Translations under genes and position numbers: made by a program | The notes under the pieces: model-generated | The model's input: the letters and a program-made list of their open reading frames with translations, nothing else | The model's database searches: none | Told to the model about the DNA's origin: nothing | Assembly: GCA_018350325.1 (NCBI GenBank) | Contig: JAEVLN010000011.1 | Span: forward strand, 228,865-292,864 | Source of the DNA: Globodera rostochiensis | Lineage: Eukaryota > Nematoda > Chromadorea > Rhabditida > Heteroderidae | DNA length: 64,000 nucleotides | Direction: 5' to 3' | Part shown: positions 11,657 to 25,125 of the stretch, piece by piece | How positions within the stretch are numbered: the stretch's first letter is position 1 | Layout of the letters: every line of letters starts with the position of its first letter

Positions 11657-11869
11657 GAAGCATTCCTGCTCAATCGACTACTTTTTTTAAAATTTATTAA
11701 GAATAAAATAATTACAAAATCTAAAATAAAAAATAAAACTCTATTCTGCTCCCCAAGTCAATGTTCCTGCTTAATCGACTCTTTTACTTTTCAATATTTA
11801 TTAATAATACAATAATGACAAAAACTAAAATAAAAAATAAAACTCTATTCTGCTACCCAAGTCAATTAA
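11657..11869 (+). repeat. Two-copy tandem duplication, period about 101-105 bp
   Basis: Two adjacent copies each run from TTCCTGCT(C/T)AATCGACT to TCTATTCTGCT(C/A)CCCAAGTCAAT. They differ by scattered substitutions and small indels. No frame or known element was recognised. Confidence 0.85.
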
Positions 11870-14067
11870 GTGATAAAATTTGTACCTGAAATTTAATGAA
11901 ATCCAGAAAATCATCATCTTATAAAAATCATACTTATTTTCTCTTGCTGTCATCTGATCGCATCCCGGTGCCCTGCCTGTGAAATGCCGCGCGGCTATTC
12001 AACCAGCTGGAAATTTTTTTTTTTGTCTTTTGGTTTGTCTTAATCGTTAAATTGTTGAATTTTCCATATTTTTTAAGCAGTGTAGGTAGTTTTTTTTAAT
12101 GTTAACTATTATCTTTTTATTACTGCTAAAATACAAAACAAGTCGCTATCCCTTATGAATTAGCTTTTATTTTTTAATCATTTTTCTGTGTTGGTATAAT
12201 TAACAAAAAATGATTGTTTTACAATTTGAAATAGAAAACAAATTTAATAGATTCCATTTTGAGTAAGGTTTTCAAATGTTGTCAAATTTATAGTTTTATG
12301 GTGGTTTTTTATATGACAAAATTAATGAATTAATGAATAAAAATTAACAAAAAATAGATTATAAAAACATGACTGAATGCTCAAGTCCGCATCATGAATT
12401 TCCTATCTCAAACATATATAAAATAAAATATTAATTATATTTTTTAATAAAATGCAATATCCAAACCTTAAATTCGTAAAGCGTAATCACAATGATCAGA
12501 CTTTGTGTAGATGAGCAGCGGCAATGTCGCTTCACAAAAAATTCTGTGCAATTTTAAATCAATAACAATACAAATAAAAATATAATATATACCTTTCCAA
12601 CTTATGTCTAAGCAAAAAAAAAGAAGCATGGGTAAGGAGCATTGGAAAAAGGTTTCGCGCCGTCAGAAATGTTTAAAATAACGAGCAAATTTAAAACATG
12701 AATTTAAATTTTATTCTTGAAGAAGCCAACACAAAAAGCATCAATTTGACTAAAATAAGCAAAGAAAATCGAGTAAATAAATTATAAAAAATCGCTTAAA
12801 TGAATCATTAAATTGTTTTTTTACTTAGTAAACGATATTGAATGTCATTTTGTTGTTCAATATAATTAAAAAACATTCTACAAGACGCGCATTAAATTGA
12901 GAGTATTTCACCAAATTTAATTTTTGCTAAATCAATACACGGACCGAAACGCTCAGTTACAGGAGGGACGTCTGTATTGAGTTTAAGAAAGTAACCTAAT
13001 TATTTTATTTTGATAAAAACTCTTCTCAGCTTGATTACCACGCAGTGTTGTGTTTAATGTTATGCTAGGCGTTTTTTTAAATTTATGACATTATTTTAAT
13101 TCCAAATTGCGTAACAAAGAATTTAAAAGGCATTAATGTTCGCTGAATAGCGTAATCTTTATTAAAAAATTCTCTAAAATTTAAAAACAGCAATAATAGA
13201 GAAGAATGAAATAACTTCAATTATAATATCATTAGTCTCTTAATGTTTTTCTTTTAACTATTCATTTTGCTAATATTGATTGCAACATCTGTTTAATAAA
13301 AGTAAGTTTATGTTATTTTTGAATTTTTTTGTATTCAACACTTTAAAAATTAGATTAAATGTTTCTTTTCCAGATATGTAAAGATTGCAAATGATTTTGT
13401 AATTAACTGTATTTTTAATACATGAAATAATTTATAATTTTAATTAATACAAATCAATAGGGCCAAAACACTAGCGCTTCCAAGCGTGTCTGAAGAAGGT
13501 CAATAATACAACAATATTTAAATATTAACCAATTGATAAACAAGTTATTGTTTTTCATCGACAACAATACCTAATTAATAAAAAAACAATTTTCCAATAT
13601 AAATAAAGGTCTGTGTTGAATCTATAAATTTTAATGCCATGCCTGGATGTTTTAATTGTCCGTTGACAAACAGAACTGCGGAATTCTTGTCTTCTTTACG
13701 CATATAAAAATTGAGTGTTTTTTTGTAAATGTGTATTATAATAAAAAATAAGGTATTCATTAAAACCAAGTATTTGTTTAAATATTTATTAGATGAAATA
13801 TTTTTTAACAAATTGTAAGTTAAGATTAATTTTTAATTATTTTCTTGCGATTTACTTGATACTTAGTAATTTTTTAGCAGTGGACCTTTGTTTCCGTTTG
13901 CTGTAATAATAATTTGGTATATTTTAATTTGAATTTGTACAATTTTATTTTAGAGAGTTTAATATAAATCAACGCTTTTTCGTAGCGATTTTTCCAAAAC
14001 AAGTTTTAGTTCGGTATTTTTAGTATATTTATTTTTTTGTTAAAAATTTAAAATTTTTGAAAAATTG
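11870..14067. other. A+T-rich stretch with small islets
   Basis: An islet at 11941-12010 (CATCCCGGTGCCCTGCCTG) is open on both strands. A 20-codon ATG frame lies near 12494-12556 and a 17-codon one near 12629-12682. At 12933-12996 the words TCAATACA and TGTATTGA form an inverted pair around a G+C-richer loop. The minus frame at 13575-13811 contains KNSAVLFVNGQLKHPGMAL but matches no family I know. Confidence 0.35.
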
Positions 14068-14240
14068 CAATTAACGCCTTCGCAGTCCTAGTCCAATCTC
14101 GGACGTCGCAATCATTAGCGCTCCGTGTCCCAGCCTGCAAAGGAAATTGATTTCCTCCGCAGCCTTGCCAGCAACTTCTCTTGCTAAACGTGCCTATTCG
14201 TTTCTGCTATACTCTTTTTCTTTCTCCGGCACAATGGTGC
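14068..14240 (-). pseudogene. Unidentified coding-like relic with one in-frame stop
   Basis: This is one of the largest G+C-richer islets. The minus frame reads CTIVPEKEKEYSRNE, a TAG, then ARLAREVAGKAAEEINFLCR and GHGALMIATSEIGLGLRRR before TAA. The composition is balanced and hydrophilic, unlike the F, I, K and N-rich noise frames around it. The plus strand is open for a similar length with an S, A and P-rich translation, which is typical of an antisense reading. I recognise no domain. Confidence 0.4.
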
Positions 14241-15818
14241 ACTTAAAATTTCAAATTTTCTATCTATCACAATTTTCAGAAATTTAAATAGATAACAATT
14301 AAATTTTACGCATTAATTTACTTTTTTTTAATTTCTTTTTAATTATTTATTGTTTTAATTTTTTACTTTCGTTAGTGGAATATTGGAACAAAATGAACTG
14401 AATGTTGCATTTATATTCTAAATGACTTCTTAAAAGGCAATAAATAAAAAACGGTTTTTTGTTTTAAATGTTTGTTAATATAATTTTATTATCGATTTAT
14501 ATTTATTGAATAAATGAAAAGGTCATTTCGAACAGTGTCTTTTTTGTTTTGTTTTTATTTAATTAGGATCGCATTGTTAAGTGAGAAAATGAATTAATAA
14601 TTGATAAAAAACATTTTAATTAATTATTTTATTTACGACCGTCTGTCAAAATTTTTTTGATGCTTCACAAACAATGTGCAAGCAACCTCGCATATCTGTT
14701 CGAAAGCCGTCCACATAAGATTTAATATATTGTGTGTGATAATTTGTGGATAAATTAACATAATTTTGCTCAGCTTTGAGGCAGGTTAATTAATTTATTT
14801 ATTTATATAATTCGGCTTTTTATATATATTTAAAAATGTAAAATGAGCTAACTTTACTTTTCCAGTACAAAAAATTGTTATAATTCAAAATTTTGAAAAT
14901 GAATAACTTACGCATCAGGCCAACTAAAAATGGACTGATTGGGGGGTGGGCGATTGATTTTTTTAGCGTTGTTTTTTTGCGAAGACGTATAAATTATTTG
15001 TATTTAGTATTTAATTTTATTTTGTTTTTATGAGATAAGAAAATGTTAAAATCTTTATTTTTTTAACAAAATTAATCTAGTAGGTTAGCATCTCTTTTCG
15101 GCTTTGTTCAAACCATTTTGATGCTGTTTAATTTTTAGTATTTTTTCGTTGATCTTGCAAACATTCTTTACCAAACAATTGTGCAAATCAAAATGTCATG
15201 ATCTGTTGAAATATTTTTTTACAATGGTTTATATGAGTAACAAAATTATTATAAAATATTCTGTGGGAGCCGATCGTGAGAAAATGGCAGCATTGTGTCG
15301 GCAAGAAGGCATTAGCTTAATTTATTTTTTGGTGGTTTTTAATGTTTTGTTACAATTCACGTTTGAATTTCGATTTTATATATTTGCTTGAAAGGAGGAG
15401 TTACGTTTTCCTTTTGATTATTGTTTTTAATCAGTCTTTGTGTTTTTTTAAATAGAAACTTTTTAGCTATTATTTCCTTAATATTAGCATTTTTAATAAA
15501 ATAGTTATGATTGTACTTATGTTTATATATAAGAATTAATTTGAGTGTTATTTAAAAATGACAGAGCCCCTGCGTGCTCCAAAGTGATAAACTGAAAGAC
15601 GCAGTTAAAACTTTATGGTACATACACCATATTTATCACTAATTGAATTGTTAATCATTTCTGTACTTTGAAGTAGGTAATTTTAAACCCGCTATAAAAT
15701 AAATTTACAATTTTTTATTAATTACGCGTATTAATATATATTATTAAATTGAGTTGTTTAAAGTGTTAATTAATCTTATTTATTACAGTATCATTAAAAT
15801 TTTAAAATTTAAGTCGGT
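14241..15818. other. A+T-rich stretch, nothing firm
   Basis: A patch at 14637-14715 is open in two frames. The 80-residue plus frame at 15149-15391 contains a short normal-looking segment, GADREKMAALCRQEGIS, between A+T-driven ends. No element boundary was seen. Confidence 0.35.
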
Positions 15819-16310
15819 TATAAAAATCGAATATTTTTTAATGAAAATATTTTTTGTTTAATTTTTTATAAAGCATTAATTTTCAAATTAGTTACATTAG
15901 CAATCGTTACATAATATTTTACTAACAAACAAATACAAGGACAATTAAAAGTCCTCCAGCACCACAACCAAAAAAACAAATTAATAGTGCAAATGGCGAT
16001 GATTTCCCTAATCGTTATCTGGAGTAGAGAGTTTTTTATGATAGATATTAAATTATAGTATTAAAAAAAATTAATAAGATTTTCCAAAATATGCTTTTTT
16101 AGTACTTTTATTTGGTTGTATAATTAATTAATTAAATATTTATTTTAATGGATTATCTAACGGTTTTTATTTTCAATCAAATCTCATGCACATTATAGAA
16201 TATTTTCGTATAATTATTTGATGTCTGGAAATTTTTAGACACCGATTATTAGGTATATAATAATAGTGTTGAAATTGTTGTCTCCTTGTTTTATATAGCA
16301 TCATTAATTG
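15819..16310 (+). repeat. Left arm of a 4.5-kb inverted-repeat structure
   Basis: These 492 bases reappear as the reverse complement at 19802-20290, with perhaps 80-90% identity by eye and many small indels. Shared landmarks include ATAAAAATCGAATATTTTTT at the outer end, AAAAGTCCTCCAG in the middle and TATAGCATCATTAATTG at the inner end. The arms could be long terminal inverted repeats of a DNA transposon or a foldback element, or an inverted duplication. No transposase was seen in the 3.5-kb loop. Confidence 0.9.
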
Positions 16311-19204
16311 CTTGAGTAATGAGCGTGAAACCTCCTAGCATTTCAATTTTTTATTGTTAATAAATGTTTTTATTTTGTTCCTTTATGGGTAAATGGTTCA
16401 CATAAAATTACTTGAATTAACAAAATTCTATATTTTGTATATTCTTATCGTTGATACTTTTTATAGTAAATTGTCACATATGTGGATTCAATCGTAATTG
16501 GACTTTAAACCGGATGATCCGCCCGTCGTTGATTCCTAAGCGGAAGTGAAAGATATGCAATCATGTGATGAAATTTGCATGATTATACAGACAAAAACAA
16601 ACATCTTTTTTAATGTAATTCCTATTATTTGCAGAACAGATTATAGAACAAATGAAATTATATTTTTGTAATTTAATTTTCACCATATGTTGCCTTTTTT
16701 GCTTTAATCCGGAGTAGCAATATTTTCGGTAAAAAAAAGTTTATATATAGAGTTTAAATATTATATTATGCTGTTAAAATTTAGTTTTATATTTTTATAC
16801 TAAATGAATTAAATTATTTACTTTTTTTGATCAAACATTTTTATATTAATTAATCCACCTTTTAAATTAAAATTGTTTTATTTAAAATATTTTTGTTATT
16901 ACTATTTATTTCGCAGTTATTTATCTGAAAACTTTAAAATAAATCTCCAATAAAGTCTAATTGATTTTGCTTGTGGTTGAACGAATTATAATCTATTTTG
17001 TTTTAAATCATTAGCTGAGTTTATACTTTTTATTTATTTATTCTTGTAATATAATTTACACCTTAGCGTTTTTTTATTCCTGCGTTTTAGTAGTCTCATT
17101 ATTATTTTTTTCTATTTTTACTTAAATTTTTAATAAATAGCAATAATAAAAGCGTGCTCTGGTCCTATGCACATGTTATTGATTTTAAAGTTTAGCTAAA
17201 ATAATTTATTATATTTAAATTGCTATTTTATTTATCTTAAAGTATTTTATGTATATTAAACATTTAATATTGCATAGATGTTTATAGTATTTATCACCAA
17301 ATTAACGACGCGACGATAACCCGATTTTTTTATATTAATTATTAATTAAGGTAAAGATCAAAATAATCTGTTTGCGAGTTTATCAAAAGCAATTAAAATA
17401 AAAATGTTCGTACAATTAAAAAAAAATGTGACAAATTTTAAAACGAACAAAACTAAGTCATTTTTTTATTGAAAATATTTAAATTTAAAATATTTTGTAA
17501 AATTCTGTGCCATTTTGGCTTTCCTTCACTATGGCAGCCAATTAATGGCATTGGCATATATGCTTTGAAAAAAATAAATATTAAACAAAAATAAAAAACT
17601 TAAATAAATAGCTAAACATTGAAACTAACAAGAAATTTAATAAATCAATAAGAATATGAAAACATTTTCCAAAAATCATAAAAAAACTAAATAAATATGC
17701 ATATTCGGCACACAAACAAAATGTGCAAAAAATATGATAATTTTGTTTTTATTTGCTGGATGGTCAATAAAAATTTTTTTTTTGCACAAAAATTGAATTA
17801 GGAAAGAGTTATCTGCATCCATTCAACATATTAACATATAAAGAAGGTAATCTTAAAATGTCAAGTAAAAGAAGTCAATTACAAAAACGATATTTATATA
17901 TAATTAAACCCTATTTATTTAAGTTAAAATATGTGTTAGATGATTATGTATCTAATGTAAATTCAAAAAACTTTTGAATTGTTTTAAATTGGTTAAAATA
18001 AACCCTGTTTATGATTTTAAAAATTTTCTTTTATTCATTTTGCGATTTTGTACATAACAGTGGATGTTTTTCAATGGAAACCAAATAAATTTTAGATTTT
18101 GTGGGTTATTTTCAAGAACTTTTTTTCTTTATTTTTTAAATCCTGAAAAAGATATTATTTTATTATCTTTTTTTAAAAGTTGCTGTAGAGTCAAAATCGA
18201 TTGGGAAATTGGTTACTGCAAACTTTGAAAGTGTCAGTGTGCTTTCGATTTTGTCCTTGGACGAATTTGTATTTTAAAAAATTTATTTGTTTGTTTCAAG
18301 TTTAAGAAACTAATTTAAAGTTTGCTTAAATGGATTTTGGTTTCCCAAAAGTTATACGTGCGTCGCATCTAATAGTTGTTTGCTTTTGTTGCTTCTTTTG
18401 AATTTTTTTTCTTCTGTTTACTGGTTTTCGGCTTTGTTTTTAGATGAATTAATTAATAAATTGCAAAAAAAAAATATTCTTTACATTGATTGATAATATG
18501 GAAAATTTTACTAATGCAATGTATTTTTATTGAAACTATTTGCAAAAATTTTTTTAACCTGCAATAAGAGTTGTTACAAAATCAAAAAATCAATGATTTA
18601 TTGATATGAAAATATTTTAATGGAAAAATAATATATGGTATTAGAAAAAAAACTCACGATTAACATAGTAATTCTTATTTTTTTTAATCACAGAAATATG
18701 ATTCAAAAGAACAAAATTTAATTTAATTAAAAAATATATACATGTGCTTAGAAATCAAGGACTAATAACTATTATTGACAAGTGGGAATTAATTATATGA
18801 AGTATGAATAAATTTTTAATATTATTATAAAATACAAGATTTTTTAGTTACCGATAAAATAAATAAATGTTGTTAAAAATAACACTGATTTTGATTATGT
18901 ATAAAATTTATAAATAATATATTATCAACATTATAACAATAGCCAAAAAAAAATTTCTACATATATTTTACTAGTCTCGCCCCGCAACACTAAGCATGTG
19001 TAAAAATTAAAAAATGTTGTTCAAACTGCAATTTAAAATATTATTAGTATCGAATAATGGTTTGAGGGAATGTGACAAAAGCCCTGGAGTTTAAATAAAT
19101 TATTTTTAAACAACATTCTAATTGCTACAGATTTTATTTATCAAAGTCAGCATTCGACCTGTTCCTGTCTAGTGGTAAGAATTTTAATAGTTTTTGGATC
19201 AGTT
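16311..19204. other. First part of the loop between the inverted arms
   Basis: A+T-rich with small islets at 16500-16555 (short frame DFKPDDPPVVDS), 17505-17560, 18180-18285 (plus frame KSIGKLVTANFESVSVLSIL, faintly like a BACK domain, but the minus strand is also open) and 18340-18405. None is convincing as a gene. If the arms belong to a transposon, its coding part has been lost or replaced. Confidence 0.4.
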
Positions 19205-19380
19205 TGAAGGGGGATCGGCGATGCCGATAGGCGCCGCCGAGAAAATTTTTTATTTTAGATGGAATTTGTGAAGAAAAATGGCCAAAAAAATGCATCCAGA
19301 AGGGCTAAAATGATTAAGAAAATTTTAAAAATCAAATAAGATTTCAAAATTTTCCGGACATTATTGAATCCAGATTCCGA
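19205..19380 (-). mobile_element. Headless SINE fragment (G+C core only)
   Basis: The core at 19209-19245 (GGCGATGCCGATAGGCGCC) matches the core of the SINEs at 500-840 and 25126-25617 in the same orientation. No A or B box follows it, so this is a truncated or diverged copy lying inside the loop of the inverted-repeat structure. Confidence 0.55.
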
Positions 19381-19801
19381 GCTCTTGTTTCCAAAAACTA
19401 TCTTTGTATTATTCCAATAAGATAATAAATTAAATTATTTATAAACTTAAAAAATGTTACGTAAAAAATAATCACAGAGTAAAAATTTGAAAGTGTAAAA
19501 TTTTAATATTTAATCTAATGGGGAAGTGGTTAAATAAAGCAAAACTCGTAAAACGTGTTGGAGAACCAGCAGATCATCCTGCGTGCCCTCGAGCCCCACG
19601 GACGCCGAATTAAATTAAATATATAAGAAATCAATTGACAAAGTTTGATAATTTAAAATAAATAATATTATGACACCACGCATCTTGGTAACATAATTAT
19701 TACATCATGTAATAATGACGACAATTATATAAAAAATATACAAATATAAGGAAATGCAGAATTACGCTAAAAGTAAACAATAAATTAAAATAAATTTCAA
19801 A
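19381..19801. other. Spacer with an islet at 19519-19613
   Basis: On the plus strand a 31-codon ATG frame contains GKWLNKAKLVKRVGEPADH. On the minus strand a 27-codon frame covers the same bases. The G+C-rich part (CCTCGAGCCCCACGGACG) stands out, but its identity is unknown. Confidence 0.35.
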
Positions 19802-20290
19802 CAATTAATGATGCTATATAAAACAAGGCTTTCAACACTATTTATTATATACTTAATAATCGGTGTATAAAATTTCCAGAGATCAACTAATTAATACGAA
19901 AATATTCTATTTTCTGCATAAGATTAGATTGAAAATAAACCGTAACAACATGTTATATTAAATAGAGGATCCATTAAATAAATATTTAAATAATTAATTA
20001 TACAACCGAATAAAAGTACTAAAATCATATTTTGGAAAATTTTTTTTATTACTATCATTTAATATCTATCATATACCATCTCGCTACTCCTGATCATCAT
20101 TAATGAAATCAACGGTCTTTGCACTATTAGTTTGTTTTTTTGGTTTGGTTCTGGAGGACTTTTAATTTTGCTTGTATTTGTTTGTTAGTAATATAATTAT
20201 GTAACGATTGCTAATTTAACTAATTTGAAAATTAATGCTTTATAAAAAATTAAACAAAAAATATTCATTAAAAAATATTCGATTTTTATA
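19802..20290 (-). repeat. Right arm of the 4.5-kb inverted-repeat structure
   Basis: This is the reverse-complement partner of 15819-16310. Similarity stops sharply at the inner boundary, just after the CAATTAATGATGC landmark. At the outer boundary it fades gradually beyond GATTTTTATA, so the outer limit is approximate. No short target duplication was recognised outside the arms. Confidence 0.9.
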
Positions 20291-23200
20291 TAGTATTCAA
20301 ATATAAAGATTATTAAAAAAAAATTATTAAAATGATAATATACGTAAATTTAACTTCAACTCAACTAAAGTGATTGTTATAATTTAAAAAACTTGATGCA
20401 TGTCATTAATAATTTAAAATTATGGCCAGTGTAGTAGATAAAACTAATAATAATAAATTAATAAATTTTAGAATGAAAACCTCTGATTGAAGCGAAACAT
20501 TATTTTTAAAATAAATGTATATAAAAATAAATAATTTAAATAACCATTTTAAGCCAGCAGGAAGACTATTCCGAAAGAAAGGTTTAAAAGCGATTGGATA
20601 GCCTAAAATAAAGTAAGAGATAAAAGGAAAGAGGGAAGAACCTAGAATATGTTAAATTCAATTGTACATATTAGCATTATATGCTTCCTTCTAATATATA
20701 AAGCGTTATGCTTTAATTCTAATAAGCTAATAAAATAATACCATTAAAAATATAAATAATTCAAGATTCTGAATATTTTAAAATTCACTTTTATTAATTT
20801 TCTGATACTTTTATACTGTCTACCTTCATAATAATTAAAATTCTATTTATCTGCACTCAATTTCTAAATATCTACAAAATAAATACGTCTTATTTAACAA
20901 AAAAATAAACATTCTATTTAATCCATAAATAACAATAAATTGGCGTTTTTATTTTACGCATGTTAAGAAAAATAAATCAAAATGATAATATTTTTAAAGC
21001 TGAGCTTAAAAAGGCAATTAAAAAATAATTAAAAACCAAATATTTGTGATCAGCAAAAAACACAAAATAGCTATATTTACTAGAACAAATAAGATCTATC
21101 AAATAACAGTGAGTTGCCAAATTGCGCTTAAATAAAACGTCAAAGACAAGTCGGCTCGGTACTAATAGACGAAGCCGAGTCGTTATCTAAAGGTAGAAAA
21201 GAGGGAAAACGATTTAAGATGTCAAAACAAAATTAATGATTCTTAATATAAAGTAATAGATATAAAGATGTCCAGTTCTGGATGAAGGAGCTAAAGTCAA
21301 AGTGTCATTTTTAAAATAAATCCAAACCAACCAGATAAAAACTAAGAAAATTATTAATCATGTAAAAAGCCTTAAACTAACTTTTTTAATCTCGAGAATA
21401 ACTTTTTTATATACCCAAATTAATTTGAAAAAAATAGCTTTGTGCGGGACGTATACCTAAAATTTCCAATTGATTCAGGCGAAGCAGCGTTTTTCAAAGA
21501 CATTTAGTTGAAAAATTTAAAAACAAGCAATTTTCTTATTGGGAGATTCAACTACAGAACAGGAGTAAATAAATTAATCAAACATTAAAAAATTCAAAAA
21601 TTGTATCTTTAAACGAAAAATATTGAGAAATTGTCATTAAAATAATTGTGGGACAATCGTCAAACATAATGGAAAACAAGCACACCGTGTATATAAGATT
21701 AAAAACGCACCTTCCGCAATGCTAACAAATAAAGCAATTTTTTTAATATAAAATGTAAATATGTGAAAAATTCAATCTAAAGAAATCAAGTCTTTCCTCA
21801 AAACATCCAATCACAACTTTTTTTTTTGCATTTTTTGACGAATAAATTAAAATCTGATAAATGTTTCAAACAATTATTTTTCTAAGATCAAGACAAAATC
21901 ATTAACTTTATGATGAATTTGGTTGTGCAAAAACAAAGGTTCAAAGCAAGCATAAATTGAAAAAACTCAATAATTATATAAATTTTGATAAGTCAGTTAA
22001 AACATAAAGTATTAAGCAGTTAAAACAAAAGATAGTGAATTTATAATAAAGAACTACAACTTCAAAGGATTTCATCCAATGTTACATCAATCTTTGTGAA
22101 AATGATCTTGGGCATTTTATGCTCAATTTGTCCATAAATTTTGGCATAGACTCTCGGTTATTCCAATATTTTTATGTTTTATAAGGAACAAAGAGACTAA
22201 ATAAACAACTACAATTTAAAAGCCAAATTTATTAAATGTAAAAGTATGTGATTTTCCAAAGCACTGGCTTACTCAATTTAAAAAGTAACAATTTAACAAA
22301 CGCTAAACATTAACATAAACGATAGGTTAACAAATTTTATTCTATTTTTATGCAATAAAGCTTGATCTAATAAAATTAATAATTTAAATTTTAATCTACT
22401 AATAAATATTGCTTTTAATACATTTTTCAACTCAGGTTGCCCCGATAAATAGTTCTATATTTAAAATTATCATTTAAAAGTATTTTGAACAAACAATTCC
22501 ATCAATGATACAATTAAAATTTATTAAGGAAATACGCTCGAATAGTCAACACAGCATAACTTTAATCATTCTATTGATGCGAATCGTAAATTCGATAATC
22601 ATTAAAATTTAAAAAAATTAAATCAAAGAAAAAGCACACGCTGCCTCGTTTTTTTCGGCGAGCTTTGTGTGGGTAATTTTAGGAAAGCTGTCGTAAAACT
22701 TTCATAGGAGAATTTTTCATTTTCAATTTGTGCTCAGCAAATTTTGCATATTAAACTCTATTTATATTTGCAATAAGACAATGATTTCTTATATCGGCAA
22801 CAGAACTAGAGCATTGTAATTTCCAAAAGTATATATATTAACTGCAGTTAGTACAATAAATTATTTTTACAGTGAACTGCATAATATTAATATTAATATT
22901 TTCTCAAAGTTAAATAAATATAAGCTTTTATTTTATTTTATTTTCTATGGGAATATTTTTAAAACTTTTGTTAAAGTAAGTTAATGGTATTCTAAATTGA
23001 TTCCATTTTTTAATGAATTAATTAGACTTTATTTATTTTTAACGGTAATTAATTTTATCTTCAATAAAGCGTTTGATGAATTTTATTCCCTCAAAAATCT
23101 TATTAATGGTGATCACATTTAAAAGTCTTGTTCTAAATTGAATCTTGACAGAAGTCAGAAGTTCCGTAGCTTTGTATTATGCCGGAATTTGCGTTGACTT

Positions 23201-24177
23201 CTGAAATTAATTCTTGACAACAACAAACAAAAAATGGCACCAACCGAAGAAGATTTAGGAACAACATATATGTACAGGATAATGGAGACCAAGGTGTAGA
23301 AAATGAACTAAATTATGCAAATTTATTTCTATTGATTATTATAATTATAACACTCATTGAATTTATTGCTTAGTAAAATATTTTATATATTTAGGTAATT
23401 TTATTTATTTATTTTATTTAGTTGAAGGTTTGCTTCCTTTAGCTTGAACTATATTTTACGCAATATTTTTATAACCGATATTTTGAGTCTATGCAAAACA
23501 TTTTTTTTGTATCATTAATTTTGTAAAATTAGTGAATTGAATTGAATTAATACACTGAATTTTGTGATAGTGAAAAATAACCTAAATGTAGCTGCATCTT
23601 GTTGAAGAATTTGTTTTCCGTTTTTAAACAAATGAATTGTTAATTTGTTCTTTTTTTGTGATTTTTTATTATGCCCATCTGATGATCAAGCTTGATTTAA
23701 GATTGACAAAGGTCCGATGAATTCAGTATGTTTTCATGTTTATTTAAAAGAATCTTAATTTAAAATTTTCATAATATCACTTAGCACATTTTCATTATTA
23801 AGAATAAGGCTTGATTTTTTATAGTGTAAAAATACTTATATGTCACAGCAAGTTTAATTGTATTTTTTTAAGTAATAATTATTTGGCGAATTTTCTTTTT
23901 TAAAGACGGGCAAAGTTATTATATTTATATTTTTTAAACAATATTGATGGAAAAAATATTATTTAATAATGATTTAAATGGTTTTTTTTGCAATTAAACT
24001 TTTTTCCCGATTATGGTGACCTCATTGCCGCTCCGCTCAGTGTGTTTTGCATTTTGTTCTAATATCAATATTGTATAATATTTTAATAAACAATTTATAG
24101 TTTGTTTATTCAAGTTATTCTATAGAAAACGACAATATAAATTGTTAAGAGATAATTGGCATCATTTGTATTATATT
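20291..24177. other. A+T-rich stretch with several small islets
   Basis: Islets at 21130-21230 (plus frame including VGSVLIDEAESLSKGRKEG, Walker B-like in wording only), 21440-21515 (FVRDVYLKFPIDSGEAAFF), 22630-22700, 23234-23299 (a 21-codon ATG frame, APTEEDLGTTYMYRIMETKV) and 24005-24060 (PDYGDLIAAPLSVFC). All are shorter than 60 codons. None could be tied to a family, and most are open in more than one frame. Confidence 0.35.
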
Positions 24178-24387
24178 TTAGAGCTGAAATTTTAGAGTAT
24201 CATCGAGAAAACTCGACACCCCAATCCAGGAAGCGCGGAAATCACTCGCAACCTTTACAAACAGGTTGTCGTCGATGAGGTAATCGCAAACCGGCAAAGC
24301 AACGAAATTACTCGTATTTTTTACAGACATAGCACGGTCAGAAGAATATGGAAAAAAATTAATGTTTTTTGTAAGCTAAAAAATTAA
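24178..24387. other. G+C-richer islet with long frames on both strands
   Basis: On the minus strand an ATG frame of 50 codons (24330-24178) contains KNTSNFVALPVCDYLIDDN and RASWIGVSSFLDDTL. On the plus strand an exon-like segment 24196-24370 lies between a TTTTAG acceptor and a GTAAGC donor. It is open as TRHPNPGSAEITRNLYK ... STVRRIWKK, which faintly recalls the region after FLYWCH zinc fingers. Only one can be real and the sequence does not decide. The 72-residue minus frame at 24359-24577 is composition noise. Confidence 0.4.
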
Positions 24388-25000
24388 TAAACGATTTTAT
24401 CAATAGCAAAAAAATGCTGGCAAGCGTCAAATTAAAAAATATTAAACTAAACGAACGATTAAATTTATTAAAATAAGAAAGTTTTATAATTATTAATAAC
24501 TGAAAATAAACATTTAGAGATTTAGAAGAAAAACTAATTAAATATCGTTTACTTATTTTGTAACTGTTGATGCACACATCATGAAGGGGCTAATAAATGA
24601 CGACAAGAAATAATTTGTTAAAGATTTTAAAAATATTGTTGAGTCTTATTCATTGATATATAAATTACAAAACAGCAAAAGTTTTGGCAAATCGAATTAA
24701 AATGATTAATGAAAAATGTTTTAAAGAAAATTGAGTTGAGAAATTTCTTTTAATTATCTCTTTCAGGATTTAGATCCTATTTATTTAGCCATTATTCATA
24801 ATTTAAAAAAATGAATTAAAAAATATCTTGTATGAAAATATTAATGTTATTATGTTTAAGCATAAAAAATCCCCAACCAAATTTATTACTAAAAGACAAA
24901 AAGATTCTTTGAACAAAAATGAATAATTCTGCGTTGGCAAATACAATACATTATGCCTATATTGCTCAAAGGATCACAAAGGTCGTGGATTTCATAAAAC
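24388..25000. other. A+T-rich spacer
   Basis: Nothing recognisable before the GATC-word repeat. Confidence 0.5.
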
Positions 25001-25110
25001 GGCGATCCGCGATCGGCGATCTCAGATTTTTTAATGCGAACGGCGATCTGCGATCGGCGATCAGCCCCAAAAAAGCGATAATTGCGATCACGATCACGCG
25101 ATCGCGATCA
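25001..25110. mobile_element. GATC-word MITE core, left copy (ends missing)
   Basis: It is built of permuted GGCGATCCGCGATC words and ends GATCACGCGATCGCGATC. It is closely related to 25631-25795 but lacks both termini. The SINE lies between the two copies. Confidence 0.7.
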
Positions 25111-25125
25111 TTTTAAAATCCAATC

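Noticed and set aside
21150..21236. VLIDEAESL as the Walker B motif of an AAA+ ATPase
   Set aside because: A single short motif with no Walker A, sensor or neighbouring domain, and other frames are open too.
24196..24370. Exon of a FLYWCH / Mutator-like protein
   Set aside because: The resemblance is to a poorly conserved linker, the FLYWCH ligands are absent, and the minus strand has a longer ATG frame.
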